A DNA stretch of 64,000 nt, from contig NMRB01000548.1 of the NCBI GenBank assembly GCA_002633025.1, forward strand, positions 213,711-277,710, given 5' to 3'. The notes beneath the pieces are model-generated. The model was not told the origin of the DNA. It did not search any database and saw only the letters and a program-made list of their open reading frames with translations. The position numbers and the translations under genes were made by a program. How positions within the stretch are numbered: the stretch's first letter is position 1; each line of letters begins with the position of its first letter. This DNA is from Notospermus geniculatus (Eukaryota > Nemertea > Pilidiophora > Heteronemertea > Lineidae). This document shows positions 11,737-22,279 of this stretch, one piece after another.

Positions 11737-12090
11737 CACGTTAGTTTATACACAACACCTTTGGCCTCATGTTTGTTTTTACATGAGGCTACCTTCCTTC
11801 CATTTGCATTGAGAGCTGTCTTCAGTGTGTATAAACTAACGTGCTCTTGTGGTGAATGTTATGTTGGTGAAACAAAACGCCCCCTTGGCACAAGGATTTC
11901 AGAGCACAAAAAGGACCCTAAATCTGCTGTGCATGAACACTGTGCAAACCCAGGACATTCAATCATCTTGGAGCAGACAGAGATTCTCAATTCCCGGCTG
12001 GACAAAGATTACAACAGGAAACTCAGAGAAGCCATCCAAATCAAACGACACCANCCAGCGGAGGATCGTGGTATCAATGTACTAAATTGA
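11737..12090 (+). mobile_element. Penelope-like element fragment: GIY-YIG endonuclease domain
   Basis: The frame from about 11815 to the stop at 12090 encodes VYKLTCSCGECYVGET, then RPLGTRISEHKK, AVHEHC, GHSI and a C-terminal REAIQIKR, the conserved order of the C-terminal GIY-YIG nuclease of Penelope-like retroelements. The reverse transcriptase part is absent. The first 18 bases of the fragment occur again, inverted, at 11737-11754, a 5' inverted duplication often seen with such insertions. It starts 13 bp after the splice donor of transposase exon 3, so it replaced or displaced the missing exons. One N at 12054 lies inside the frame. Confidence 0.8.
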
Positions 12091-12899
12091 CGAATGAGAC
12101 TAATTAGGCCTAATCACTAAAACACAACTGGACCATATGCAGTCTAATCTATACGTGTTCCTCGTTAGTAAATACGCAGAGCATACACATGTATTTCGAT
12201 GGTTATTTCGATGCATAGTAATGTCAGGGAGCTCTATAGCGTAGGATGATTATAGATAATTGGGCAATGGTGCCAGCCCACACCATGTACGAAATTCCCT
12301 TCGGTGCTCCTCAAGTTGCCGCCAGTTTCTTCTGTGTTTTCTTCACTCATTCGGTTGGTGCATAATCCAAGCGTCAATGTCGGAGCAGATTCTATGTGAA
12401 CCACTTAAATATCAATATTACAATAAGACTTGCCAAAACGAATATAAATTCATCCAAATCATGCCCATTTCGATCATTTCGATGATTTCATTTCGTTTCG
12501 TTTCATTCCGGGTACAGCAGAGTGGAATTCTCCAGAACATTGATGAGGGGTACCAGTTTTTCAGGAACTGGATGGATGATATGAGGCACGATTGTAAGTT
12601 TTCTTGACATATTTGTGAATTTATAACACCTACACAGATGTACCATCATGACATTCCCCATCATGTCCGATTGAGTATTTTCAGTGGTCAGGACAAGAAG
12701 TGAACTTTTTGTTCTTTCATTTAATTTTGTAACATGAGAATAATTGATGTATTTGTTGACCAATAGCATGAAGCATGGCAACCTGTTTCTAAATTATCTG
12801 ATTATCTTGCAGTTGCAGACTTCTCATTAACTTCACCCAAGGAGAAGAGATACATTTCCTGGCAGGTAGGTCTAGTCTGGTGGTTCCATCATGATGATT

Positions 12900-14170
12900 T
12901 TACTGACTGTCATCACTCAGGACTGTACATCTAGTCTTAGCATGGTCTAAGGCCACACTTTTTTATTTGTTGAATTACAAAACTCCCAACCCAAAACACG
13001 GGCGGGTGCGGGGGGGGGGATAAAAAAGAGTATTTTTGCATTATTTTATTTCACGTTTTAACAACATACGACATCACAAGATGATGTGGGGGGCATAAAA
13101 AATCACCAATTTTGAAATGTGCATGCCCTGAAATGCAATTTCCCAGCATTTATGTATTTTAGCACTCTGACATGCGCATCATATCATATGAGCATTTTTC
13201 GCCGATGAAAGGAGAAAAAACTTCATTGCCGACTTCATATACTCAAGCACAAATTTCTCAGGAAAAAACACCCAGAACACAACCAGGAAATTTGCAAACA
13301 AGTTGGTGAAAGCTGATGCTGTTCATAATAAACTTTTAAATATAGAAAATAAACTTTAGTTTTTAATGCATATAGGGGCAATGACAGGCCTATATCATGG
13401 CCATCAACGCTTTGCCAGAATGATTGTTGTGATTCCATGGCAACATGCCAGGTCACCCTGGTGAGACAATGCTGGGAAAAGAGAATTGTCTGCTTTTGCC
13501 AGATCAACACAACTGAACTTTTATTTGGGTCACAAGCGGTGTTTGTCATTCCTGAATGACTGCAAATCGGTTAGATGTACCTGGCCGATGGAAAACAGTA
13601 CTCACACGTGGCTGAGGATGTGAGCTTGCTGTCAACAGCTGATATTAGGTTGCGTGCCGTCTGCCCCGGTTATGTTTGTTGTGTTTAGGCCTATGTTTGA
13701 TTTGACAACTTTGGAGGTGACAAGTGAAGAAGGCCTTTGGATTATTATTTTCTTTACCTTTCAGGGCCGGATCCAGGGTTTAGAATTAGGGGGGGCACAA
13801 CCCTGAGGGCGAAGCCCTCAGTTGGCACGCACCGCAGGTGCGCACACACGAAGCTCTGAGATGCGATTTGCGAGCATCTTAGACATGAAATACTAGAAAA
13901 TCTAGACGACTCTTCCAAAAATGCAGTAAAAAATCATTGCCCCTCAGAAAATGGGGGGGGGGCACATCCTCTAAATCCGGGCCTGCCTTTTCTTTCGTAC
14001 ATGATCGGGTGGAATTTATGGTCGGTTGGGAAAAACGCTCGTCAAAAACGACCGTCGGCTTTTAAAAAAATTTCACTTTCGGTGAAAATGATGGTAATCC
14101 AGCAAATAAAAAAGTGTGGCCTCAAACATCTGAACTAAAGTGAATTAATCCCAGTAGTCCAGTTATCCAC
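12900..14170. other. Last intron of the transposase gene
   Basis: No convincing coding sequence. It contains G-runs near 13010 and a dispersed repeat at 13764-13986. Confidence 0.6.
13764..13986. repeat. Dispersed GGATCCAGG-type repeat
   Basis: The ends are inverted (GGGCCGGAT and ATCCGGGCC), with G-runs and a small CCCTCA palindrome inside. A related diverged sequence starts at about 58675 (GGCGGATCCAGGATTT). Confidence 0.5.
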
Positions 14171-14826
14171 ATTGCTTTTCAAATTTTCTGATGTGGGAGT
14201 GGCCATTTTGTATTTGTCTCATCTTGTTCTGTCATCTTTTCAGACATATGACCTCCTTCGTGTATGTGTTTACTCTTTCAAATCGTTCTGCAAAGACTAT
14301 CTGGATAGGAATCCAGGTTATTACATTGCACCTCTGAAACTGAATGGGAGTGCCGTAGAAACTCTATTTAGCCAATTTAAATATGCTGCAGGAGGGAAAT
14401 TAACTTCAGTTAATTATCCCCAGGCGATGCGTTCCAAAATGCTTCAGAGGGATGTTCGGGGAACAGATGCCACTGGATACAGGAACGTCCCACTTCACAC
14501 GCATGACGTTCCACTGAGGAAGAAGCCAAGGAAAGAGTGAATTTCATGCAAAGGACATTCTCAACATTCATGATTATTGGAAGCAAAAATCAGCAGAAAT
14601 ACAGACTTGACATTTTGTACAATGGATTGTGATGACTCTTTCCTGCTAGTCTTTTAAATGTAGGAACTACTATACATGTAGTGGTCAGAAATGTCCACTT
14701 TTGAAGAGTCCTCACTTCTTTTCTTTCGGACGTCCCCTTGTTGAAGATTTGCCTTTGCCCTTGCCTTTGCCTTTGGTCTCCACACGCCCTTTCCTTGCTC
14801 CCGAATGACCACCTTTGTCACCTTGA

Positions 14827-16336
14827 TCACCTTGCTTCTTGGAGCGGGATGATTAGTACATGCAGCTTGTCCCTCAGGCCTGCTGCACCTCTGCTGCGTG
14901 TTCCAGCCTTCTCTGTGCCGGTGTCATATTCCCCCTTCAGGAAACCACCTGTAACATGCAATATCATCACATGCTATAAAATGATAAGGAATGATGATGT
15001 CCCCAAGAATTAGGATGGTTTAGCATTGGCAGATCATACAATGTACACTTACCGATTCGAGCATGTGTGTACTTCCGGAGGAAGACCTTAATGAAGTCAT
15101 CAACATGGGCGTGGTCTTTAAGCACCTAAGTCTTTCAGTTGTTCATCTTTTGTTACTTTGGATTGGATGACCTGTAAATGATTGGTGTAATTAATGTTAG
15201 CATAATCATGCATAGCTGAAATTGTTGACTGAGTACATGACATAAAGTCTGTCATTCTCAATGCTGTGATCATATCTGTATACATTGTATAGATAAAATT
15301 TTAAGATCAGGCCTATGTTTACCCCCTTGTGATCATTCCATGTTCTTATAAATGTAAATGAAACGTTAAATGATTAAAGATTACAAAACTGTTCAGATAA
15401 ATTTAAACTTGTAGAGTAATTCATTTTAAATAATTCATTCATGATTTGTATGGAACTCTGTGGAAATTAAGGCAGTAGAAGTGTAAAAACATCTGCCATG
15501 AAATTTTTAGAGCCTCTGACTATGGGACAACCGTTACTGAGATGAGGATAGATGGTAACTACCTTGACTATTTCATGACCATGGCCAGCCACAAACTCTC
15601 GTCGGATCTTTCCATCTAGGATCCTCAAGAAGGGTAGGTAAGATGGATGCATGTAATAGAGATATCCTCTGTCCCTACTCTCCTGTTGAACAGATGCTGG
15701 CAGTCCAAGAGCCTTCTCCGTTTTTGACACTATCACTGCTGCAAGCACCTTGCGTCTTGCTTGATATGCTGGCATTTTTCTGTTCTTTTTGCATAGTCGA
15801 AACATGCCCCCAATGCAGCCTCCAGCCAACAGATGCAATCCCCAGTCTGGTTGGGTTGGGAGAGTTTCGTATCTCAAGCGTTTCTTGACACTTTTAGGCC
15901 TACCTTTGGCCTTGCTCTTGGGCTCTGATGCAGATGACGATGTACCAGGAACTGGAACTTCACGAGACATGTATTCGAATGCATGCTTGCCTACAGATGC
16001 AAGAATGCAGTTGATGTCCACATCTTTGTCAGGATCATCACTTTCTACCTGAAGAATATCCGCCAGTTTCTCTCGAAAATTTTCTGCCCTCCACGCCTCG
16101 AACCAGGCGGATCGCAAACGAATGTCCGTCTCCCCACTCTCTTTCTCCTTGGCAGAACTGGTTCCAAAACGATTTCTAAGTTCAACAAAAACACCGACTA
16201 AATCCTCCAAAAAACCGTCTCTCTCCTCTTCCTTCGCAATGAACTTATCCCAAAGTTGTTTTCGCCGCGGATAGAAACCCGAACAATGTAATTCCTTTTC
16301 AATGTTTTTACTTATAAAAGAAACAAGCTCCGACAT
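14827..16336 (-). CDS. Unknown protein encoded inside the P-like transposon, spliced, possibly frameshifted
   Basis: Exon 1 (16336-15563) starts with ATG and encodes 258 residues: a charged helical N-terminus, a Ser/Lys-rich linker (SSSASEPKSKAKGRPKS, a possible nuclear signal), then LLAGGCIGGMFRLCKKNRK and a C-terminal part ending GHGHEIVK before AAG|GTAGTT. Exon 2 starts at 15171 in phase but reaches a stop at 15118, giving 275 aa. One base out of frame, exon 2 continues with DDFIKVFLRKYTHARI to a donor at 15052 and joins in phase to an exon from 14948 (GFLKGEYDTGTEKAG) ending at 14827. The longer product therefore probably existed and a 1-bp shift truncates it. I recognise no family. Its place between the inverted repeats, convergent with the transposase, suggests an accessory protein of the transposon. 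Confidence 0.6.
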
Positions 16337-16829
16337 CTTTCATTCATTGAAAATCTACATTACGAATGACACACGACACAACGCATCTTGATTACAATGT
16401 ATCGTATCACACGTGTCTTGTCATATCGGTACCTGGGAAACCCAAGGTCTAAAAATAGACACCGGTATGCAAATTACCACGTGGTGGACATCCAGCGCCA
16501 TCTGCTCATAGTAAAATCGCTCGGCAGACCCGGTGCTACGAGTGGGAAGACCGCGAAATTTGAATTTGAGAGCCCAACTTCAAAGGCCTGTCGTGGGCTT
16601 AATATTGGGAGTTGGCAGTTGTATTTGGTCTCATTTTTTTGGAAAACATCTTAATTTTCCAAATATACCATTTGTTTGTGGTAAAGTGATCTATATTTTG
16701 TGGGAATCGCTACATTTTAACCCCCAAAATCGGGATTTTTCAGTTGTATATTCATGGTGTTATATATTCATGCCCATACCAAGTTTTATGGTGATGTGTA
16801 TCTCATTTTATTTTCAAATTCCTCTTTGG

Positions 16830-19187
16830 GCATTTCAAACCATTTATCAAACAGGACGCGACATATCAGAAACAAATCTCTTAGAATTACTCGTCCACAA
16901 CTGGTGTGGTCAACCTCAACTGGTGTGGTCAACCACTGTTATGTAACAAGCTCATTTAGAGTAATTACCTACCTACCTATCTACCCACTCACTGTGCGGG
17001 ATCCCTTTGATTTGTCGATCTACTATTATTTGTCAATACGATTAAAAGCTCTTTAGCATGTCTATCTTAACTAACCATTCACCGTTCGGATTGTTATTTC
17101 CTCGTATCTGCCGAACAACTATTAACTTATTTAGGATGCTCACTTAAAAATTACCCATTCATTGCCCAGACTGCTAGGCACCCTTGATCTGCCAAAATGA
17201 AACAAGGACCTAGATATTACCTTGTGCCTTTGTCTGTAAATTGGCGTTATTTTATCAGCTCACCTCGTTAGCTTTGTTCTTTCGAGATAAACCCCGGCAC
17301 TTAATTCCTGGACGATACAACTAAGATATCATGATTAGCGGCTGGACTGAGCAAGGATGTTTTCCTCAGGAGTTTACGGCACACTTCTGATTGGTGCTTG
17401 CCAGCCAACAAGGACTCCATGTTGGTTGGAGGCCAGTTTCTATTGGTCAGCATCGGCATTTCGGTGGGCTTAATATGAAAAGATATCGTCGATAAAGTGT
17501 GCCCCCCAGTACATCGGGGGGACACCCCCCGAACCCCCACCCCCCACTGCACGGAGACTCCGCACCCGTTACCAGCCACACCAGGTAGCAGGGACCCCCT
17601 TGGGTAATCGCGCCGCGGGGGGATAGCCTACCCTCGACCCCCAACCCACCTTGGGAGTGTCCGATAAATCACGCATTTCAACTGATTCGGTAATGGAAAC
17701 ACATGGAAAATGTCTGGCAGCGAATAACAGCAAAACAAAATATCATTGTCTCAATCAACCACAGATTTTGATATTTTCAGACATCACGCGAAAAAGACAT
17801 CATATTCACCGATATTTTTGTGCAAAGAGTCAGTGTCAATCACCTGATCAAATCAGTGCCAAATCTGTTGAAAAAATATTAGGCCTAGAAATCATGAAAT
17901 AAAAAGTTAATTTTTCTTTATTTTATGGACCTTTTTTAAATTGCCTGTTACATAACAAAGGGTTAAAATAAATAGGGCCTAGGTTGCCCCAAATAGATGA
18001 GATACATGAATACCACACTTTGTTGAAAACCGCACACAATTATCGTGTTTTATCTCGGAGATATTTGAAAAACACTCTGTCCATTTAGTTATTGGCAAGA
18101 CTGTACATGGTAGCCTGTCCCGCGCACTGCACTGGTCAGTGAGACCAAGGTCGCGCATGCGCGGTAGGAACTCGTTTGGCGAAATCCATCATGGAGTGAT
18201 GCATCCCGAGTGATGTAGAGTGATTAAATGCAGGTGCCCGTATGTTTCTTTGCTGTTGCCGTGGCTTATTCATTCGAATAATCATCTTTGAGTCGGCGAG
18301 TTGACGGCCGCGCGCAATGCATTGTGGGATTTATCGGACACTGCGGGCCTGACAGGCAAGGTATAGGAATTGAAATCAAATTTGATTTTCGCGTTACCGT
18401 TAGCGCCCCCAAGAGGCGGCCTTCGGCCGCCTGGGGGGGGGGGGCGTATAATCCTCGGACGATAGCCACCAACCACTTTTAACCTAGATGCTGGCTGATC
18501 ACGAATATAGAAACTGCTCCAACTGACTGGAATCTTTGTCATTCTTTCAGGTAAGCAAATCTCGTACTTAGTATAATCTTGTGATGGTCTGACTTTGTAC
18601 TTTTATGAAGTTTTAACTTGAACTCGTGAATCATTCTGAATGAACATATTAAGAGCCAGAATCTGAGAAAGTGGCCCATGGTGTGGAGTTGACCCCCCTA
18701 GAATTAAGTGAAATTTTGTATACTAGTTTTAAGAAAAAGTTTTAGCTTAATCAGTCTACAACTGTGGTCAGAGCGCCACCTACAATTCGAAAAAGGAGGC
18801 CCAGAAAAGGCCAAAATTGGAAAAAAACAAGCATTTCTGAATTCATGATTATGGATTCTAGTTGCAATATACCAAACAAATTCTAATTGGAACTTGTGTT
18901 ATATTAGTATGGGTTCTCACATTAACAGCGACGTCTATGGGCACTACTGGTGTATTGCGCATCTGGGGTCTGAAGTTGGTGAACGCAATAAAAGAAAATT
19001 CAGATTTCAGGCCTTTTTTTATTACAACACCATAAACATTCCAAAGCAAAACCACTTGTTATGTACAGTCAGGGGAGATGTTAACAAGAAAAAATGAACA
19101 TTGGTTTGGTATCTGATTGGTGTTTCTCATATTCTGCAATGAAAACTGGTATATTTGACTTTTCACACCTTTTTACGGCCAAATTTT
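16830..19187. other. Gene-poor flank
   Basis: No supported gene. Very G/C-skewed stretches occur at about 17505-17645 (runs of C and G around a CCCCCC core) and 18415-18445 (a GGCCGCC palindrome followed by a run of G). Confidence 0.55.
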
Positions 19188-19338
19188 TAAAAACACCAAA
19201 AGCCAAAAGGGATGATATAAATGTTAATTTGAACAATCTTTCCTATACTAATAATGGCACCAAAAATTCCTATTGCATTCTGATGCATTTTTAATCTGTC
19301 GCTTATCAAAGTTTCAAAAATCTCAAAAACGGCCATTT
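19188..19338 (+). repeat. Direct repeat A, left copy
   Basis: Starts AAAAACACCAAAAGCCAAAAG and contains GTTAATTTGAACA, CTTTCCTA and TTTTTAATCTGTCGCTTATC. A diverged copy in the same orientation lies at 35368-35530, beyond the virus-like element. Confidence 0.75.
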
Positions 19339-19452
19339 TCCCCTCACTTTAAGGCAGGGGTTTTGCAGGGGTTTCAGCAGTGGGTTTATCAGGGGTCATT
19401 ATAAATTCATGCAGGGCCCCTGCAGAAGGAGGCCCCTGCAAGTGCAGGGGTA
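19339..19452 (-). repeat. CCCCTGCAAA-type repeat block B, left inverted copy
   Basis: Reverse complement of 35178-35281, sharing the CTTGCAGGGGCCTCC, GAATTTATAATGACCCC and GTTAAAGTGAGGGG segments. A partial remnant of the same family is at 20038-20086. Confidence 0.85.
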
Positions 19453-19668
19453 TGTATGTAGAGTAATCTCGCGCAGCCAGACCCTCGGTTGGGAGACCGA
19501 GGGTCTGGCCACAACGTCTAAAACTTTTGTGATGCTGCTTTGCGCACGACTTCCCCGTCAATGGCGAGATCATTCCCGCTCGGCGGCATCGATCTTCGGC
19601 AAATTTCTCGATAAAGACGACACAACTGACCTGTGTATATCTCCTTTAGTGTCACTGATGGAGGATCA

Positions 19669-19788
19669 GGGGCCATATTCATAAAACCTTGCTAGGCCTA
19701 GTTGCCTGATGAAGTGCCTAGTTTGTACAGACCAATGTACACAACTAGCAACCAACTAAGCTGGCAAGGTTTTATGAATATGGGCCCA
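19669..19788. mobile_element. 120-bp MITE
   Basis: Terminal inverted repeats of about 25 bp (GGGCCATATTCATAAAACC and its complement) flanked by the 5-bp duplication GATCA (19664-19668 and 19789-19793). Confidence 0.85.
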
Positions 19789-20239
19789 GATCATCAGTGC
19801 TGCGGGGAAAGACCTCCATGTGCGATCTTGCTAAGCTTTGCTTCTGTCTGACTGAACTGAAGTTCGTTAGATACAGCGCCGCCATTTTGCAATCTTCTGA
19901 TCCCAATGACCAATCAGCATGGCTGTAAACAACTGGATTCAAAAGTCGACCAATCAGCATCGGTACCAGATTTTCGGTATTCGCGTAACCAAAATTGTTG
20001 AGGTTGGTCTCAGTCTCTGTAATGCTGCGCAGTTCGCTGGGGAGGGGTGTTTGCAGGGGTCTGGGGAGGGGTGTTAGCAGGGACTGTTACATAGATTTAG
20101 GACTCCACTTACACTACAGCTGACCAGAAACAAAGCGGACAGCTTAATTACTTCTATTAACTCATTCCCGTAATCAGTAAATATTTGACTAAAGATCCAA
20201 TCATATGCAAATTAGTATGTCGTCATACGGGTCCAAGTA

Positions 20240-20368
20240 AGTAGTAGGGAATTGAGTGGATCTGGATCATCGGAAGATTCCATCACGCGCGTGCCCGAGC
20301 TTAATGTGGCATAACTGACTTGACTCGTTTCGCAAGGTAAAATTCACACTTCCCAGGTACTAGTTTCA
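20240..20368 (+). repeat. Left terminal inverted repeat of the virus-like element
   Basis: Matches the complement of 33418-33546 with scattered differences, including CCCGAGCTTAATG, CATAACTGACTTGA and a run of about 36 bases from GTTTCGCAAGG to CAGGTACTA. It ends about 20 bases before the first ATG. Confidence 0.92.
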
Positions 20369-20386
20369 TAGATTTACGTAATATAA

Positions 20387-21157
20387 ATGGAAAGAATACT
20401 AATGATAGACTCAAAAGATTATCCTGGCCAAGATGCAAATGATTTAACAATTCAATTAGATGAGGAAGTAGAAAATGTAGAAAGTATCAGGCTTATCTAT
20501 GCAGGAATACCTTGTACATTTTACAATATTTCAGTTGCAAGAAATAATACTAGATTTGTTGTTTATGAAGATCGTCGTGGAAAACATATTATTATGCCAG
20601 ATGGATTTTATACATTACCTATATTCAACAAGGAATTTAAAAATCAATTACAAGAAAAAGGTATAGATAGAAATAAGATTTCGTTTGATTTATGCCCATA
20701 TAATGCCAAAATACAAATTTTATTTAGGTTAGCTAGAGGGAAAACTGTTGATGATTATAAAATTCTTATAGACGAACATTCTAAAAAATTATTAGGGCTT
20801 TATAATAGATATGTAGGGCCAACTGCAGTAGATAGTACAAAAGGAGTAATAAAAGGCGATGCCCCGGTTAACTTCAAACCTTTTGAGTATTTCCTTATAC
20901 ACTGTGACATAGTAAACACAGAAGATATCCTTTATAATGGTGAGAGAAGTGATGTATTTGTAAGGTTACCAATTAAGGAATGCGATTTTGGTGAAATGTT
21001 ACAATATAATTCATCAAGTATGAAAGAAAAACCTTGTAAAGAAAGATTTAACAAATTAAGACTTTGGGTTACAGATGAAAAAAATAAGAAAATAAACTTT
21101 AATGACGCAGATATTCAGTATGAGCTATTAATCAGCTTTGCTGCACTACGTGAATAA
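20387..21157 (+). CDS. Penton-like / minor capsid protein 1, 256 aa
   Basis: First gene after the left repeat. Residues 1-60 (MERILMIDSKD... VESIRLIYAGIPCTFYN) and the C-terminal module (FEYFLIHCDIV, SDVFVRLPI, RLWVTDEKNKKINF, YELLISFAAL) match the layout I associate with single-jelly-roll penton or minor capsid proteins of Polinton-like viruses: two beta-rich halves, with the C-terminal strand series preceded by FGEMLQY. The same C-terminal module occurs in the gene at 22280. No signal peptide or membrane segment. It would sit at capsid vertices. The start codon lies in ATAAATGG, and 14 bp separate its stop from the next start. Codon use is AT-rich, unlike flanking DNA. Family call rests on motif resemblance. 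Confidence 0.65.
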   Translation: MERILMIDSKDYPGQDANDLTIQLDEEVENVESIRLIYAGIPCTFYNISVARNNTRFVVYEDRRGKHIIMPDGFYTLPIFNKEFKNQLQEKGIDRNKISFDLCPYNAKIQILFRLARGKTVDDYKILIDEHSKKLLGLYNRYVGPTAVDSTKGVIKGDAPVNFKPFEYFLIHCDIVNTEDILYNGERSDVFVRLPIKECDFGEMLQYNSSSMKEKPCKERFNKLRLWVTDEKNKKINFNDADIQYELLISFAALRE

Positions 21158-21171
21158 AATTTTCCACATAA

Positions 21172-21507
21172 ATGAGCAGATATTGGGGTTATTCAAAGCA
21201 GCCAAAGAACTGGTATAAAATGTTAGAGGAATGTAATCTTACAACTGAACGTGAATCATTTATAAAACCAGAACAATCAGAACCAGATTTACTAGAACCT
21301 AAATTAATAGATGGTGAATGGGTTATTCCACCTGAACCTGAACTACCTGAACCTGAACCACCTGAACCTGAACTACCTGAACCTAAACCACCTAAGCTCC
21401 CTAGACTACCTGAACCACCTAAGCACCCTAGACTACCTGAACCACCTAAACCACCTAAACCTGAACTACTTAAACTTGGACCAGTTGACTCAACTATTTC
21501 ATACTAA
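21172..21507 (+). CDS. Proline-rich protein with EP/LPEPP repeats, 111 aa
   Basis: The N-terminus (MSRYWGYSKQPKNWYKMLEECNL) is aromatic and globular-looking; residues 45-108 are a low-complexity run of PEP, PEPP and PKPP units. The start lies in CATAAATG. The stop is separated from the next ATG by exactly four bases (ATAA), the spacing also seen at 24515-24518. No recognised family. A flexible linker or virion-internal protein is possible. The repeat could also be an expanded, poorly conserved tail. Confidence 0.6.
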   Translation: MSRYWGYSKQPKNWYKMLEECNLTTERESFIKPEQSEPDLLEPKLIDGEWVIPPEPELPEPEPPEPELPEPKPPKLPRLPEPPKHPRLPEPPKPPKPELLKLGPVDSTISY

Positions 21508-21511
21508 ATAA

Positions 21512-22153
21512 ATGGGTGAAGAAATTGAAACTAAACGATTATATCCTGATTTGAACCCAGAACAGTTACTTAATAATTCAACACAATTTAGATTACAACA
21601 TATTTCAGAAATAAAAAAGTTCTTTGAAGAAGAGATAGAATTTAGAAGAAAGGTATTTTCCAAATATATGAAAGCGTTTAATGTTATGACAGGTGTTAGT
21701 CATGTTTTGAATGTAACAAGTGTTGTTGCTGGTTCGGTTGGTATAACTTCATTAGCCGGTGTAATTACAGCTCCAGTTGGTTTTGCTTTAGGGGGTGTAA
21801 CAATTCTCTCTTCAATAGTTTCTTCAGGATTAACCTGGAAGAAAAAGAATATTCACCATAAACTTGAAAAACACGAAAAGATAGGAATGTTAGCGGTCTC
21901 AAAATTAAACACTGTTAATAACTTAATTAGTGCGGCTTTAACAGATTCCCATATTACACAAGAAGAATTCTCATTAATTACCAGTGAAAAAGAGAAATAT
22001 ATTATCTTAAAGAATGGCATAAGAAAAAAGCAAAGAGAAGATGCTGCAAACCAAAATGTTGATGTGGAAGCACTTAAAAAAACTTTTTTAGAAGAAGGAA
22101 AGAAATTAGCTCAAAACGAAATAATAAAAAAATTGAAACACGAAGTGATCTAA
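21512..22153 (+). CDS. Small membrane-active capsid-type protein, 213 aa
   Basis: Residues 45-105 form a long Gly/Ala/Val-rich hydrophobic stretch (SVVAGSVGITSLAG, APVGFALGGVTILSSI) followed by basic KKK and an alpha-helical C-terminal half (EKHEKIGMLAVSKLN..., SLITSEKEKYIILKNGIRKKQRED). The pattern fits a membrane-interacting minor virion protein; I recall similar glycine-rich proteins beside capsid genes of invertebrate virus-like elements. The start ATG is in TAAATAAATGG. The annotated frame ends at 22153, but an A_AAA_AAA run at 22126-22132 can shift ribosomes into a -1 frame that stays open to 22275. A 15-bp tandem duplication (22139-22153, 22154-22168) surrounds the zero-frame stop. Function is inferred from composition and context. 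Confidence 0.65.
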   Translation: MGEEIETKRLYPDLNPEQLLNNSTQFRLQHISEIKKFFEEEIEFRRKVFSKYMKAFNVMTGVSHVLNVTSVVAGSVGITSLAGVITAPVGFALGGVTILSSIVSSGLTWKKKNIHHKLEKHEKIGMLAVSKLNTVNNLISAALTDSHITQEEFSLITSEKEKYIILKNGIRKKQREDAANQNVDVEALKKTFLEEGKKLAQNEIIKKLKHEVI

Positions 22154-22275
22154 CACGAAGTGATCTAACAATAACAACAGTGAATCATTATTATTATTAT
22201 TACCCAAATCCAATTGTACCCAGTACGCCCGTAACCACTACGCTTATACCTTCAGCTCCGCCAAATTATTATTAG
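22132..22275 (+). CDS. -1-frame C-terminal extension carrying PSAP/PPxY
   Basis: Forty-seven codons follow in the -1 frame after the heptamer A AAA AAA (22126-22132), which is correctly phased for ribosomal slippage. The tail has a run of five Tyr, then Pro/Thr-rich sequence, and ends PSAPPNYY. No ATG opens this frame nearby, so it is not an independent gene. Its TAG at 22273-22275 lies exactly four bases before the next ATG, the same spacing as at 21507/21512 and 24514/24519, which supports real coding use. PSAP and PPNY are the classes of short motif that bind Tsg101 and Nedd4-type ligases. A one-base sequencing or mutational indel in the seven-A run is the main alternative. Confidence 0.6.
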   Translation: METRSDLTRSDLTITTVNHYYYYYPNPIVPSTPVTTTLIPSAPPNYY

Positions 22276-22279
22276 TTAA

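Larger units (their letters stand above)
9234..14540 (+). pseudogene. P-superfamily-like transposase gene, central exons missing
   Basis: Six exons join with consistent phases: about 9234-10182, 10617-10664, 11204-11724, 12521-12593, 12813-12865 and 14244-14540. Exon 1 carries Cys-rich pairs (CTFCNTSF). Exon 3 has VLILDEVKV followed by WNSKSGKISG, the first catalytic-Asp region typical of P-like transposases. Exon 6 has LNGSAVETLFSQ and ends at a stop, matching the C-terminal region of such proteins. From known family architecture, roughly 150-250 residues with the remaining catalytic positions should lie between exons 3 and 4. That interval instead contains a GIY-YIG fragment and no coding exon, so the gene is probably dead. 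The start is uncertain: no ATG opens exon 1 in frame, and an ATG at about 9208 lies in another frame. Function of the intact family: cut-and-paste transposition. Confidence 0.68.
8690..16830. mobile_element. Large DNA transposon with long diverged inverted repeats and two convergent genes
   Basis: The blocks around 8700-9090 and 16440-16830 are inverted copies. A 32-bp core is identical (8742-8773 versus the complement of 16741-16772). Further matches include the AATGAGACCAA segment (about 8880 and 16625) and a CCACGTGG/CTATTTTTA segment (about 9050-9085 and 16445-16485). Between them lie a rightward transposase-like gene and a leftward gene. The outer limits are approximate because the arms are only moderately similar and I saw no clear target duplication. 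Confidence 0.65.

Noticed and set aside
11341-12090. 249-aa open frame as one protein
   Set aside because: It joins transposase exon 3, a clear GTAAGT donor, intron bases and a GIY-YIG fragment; these are separate elements that happen to share a frame.
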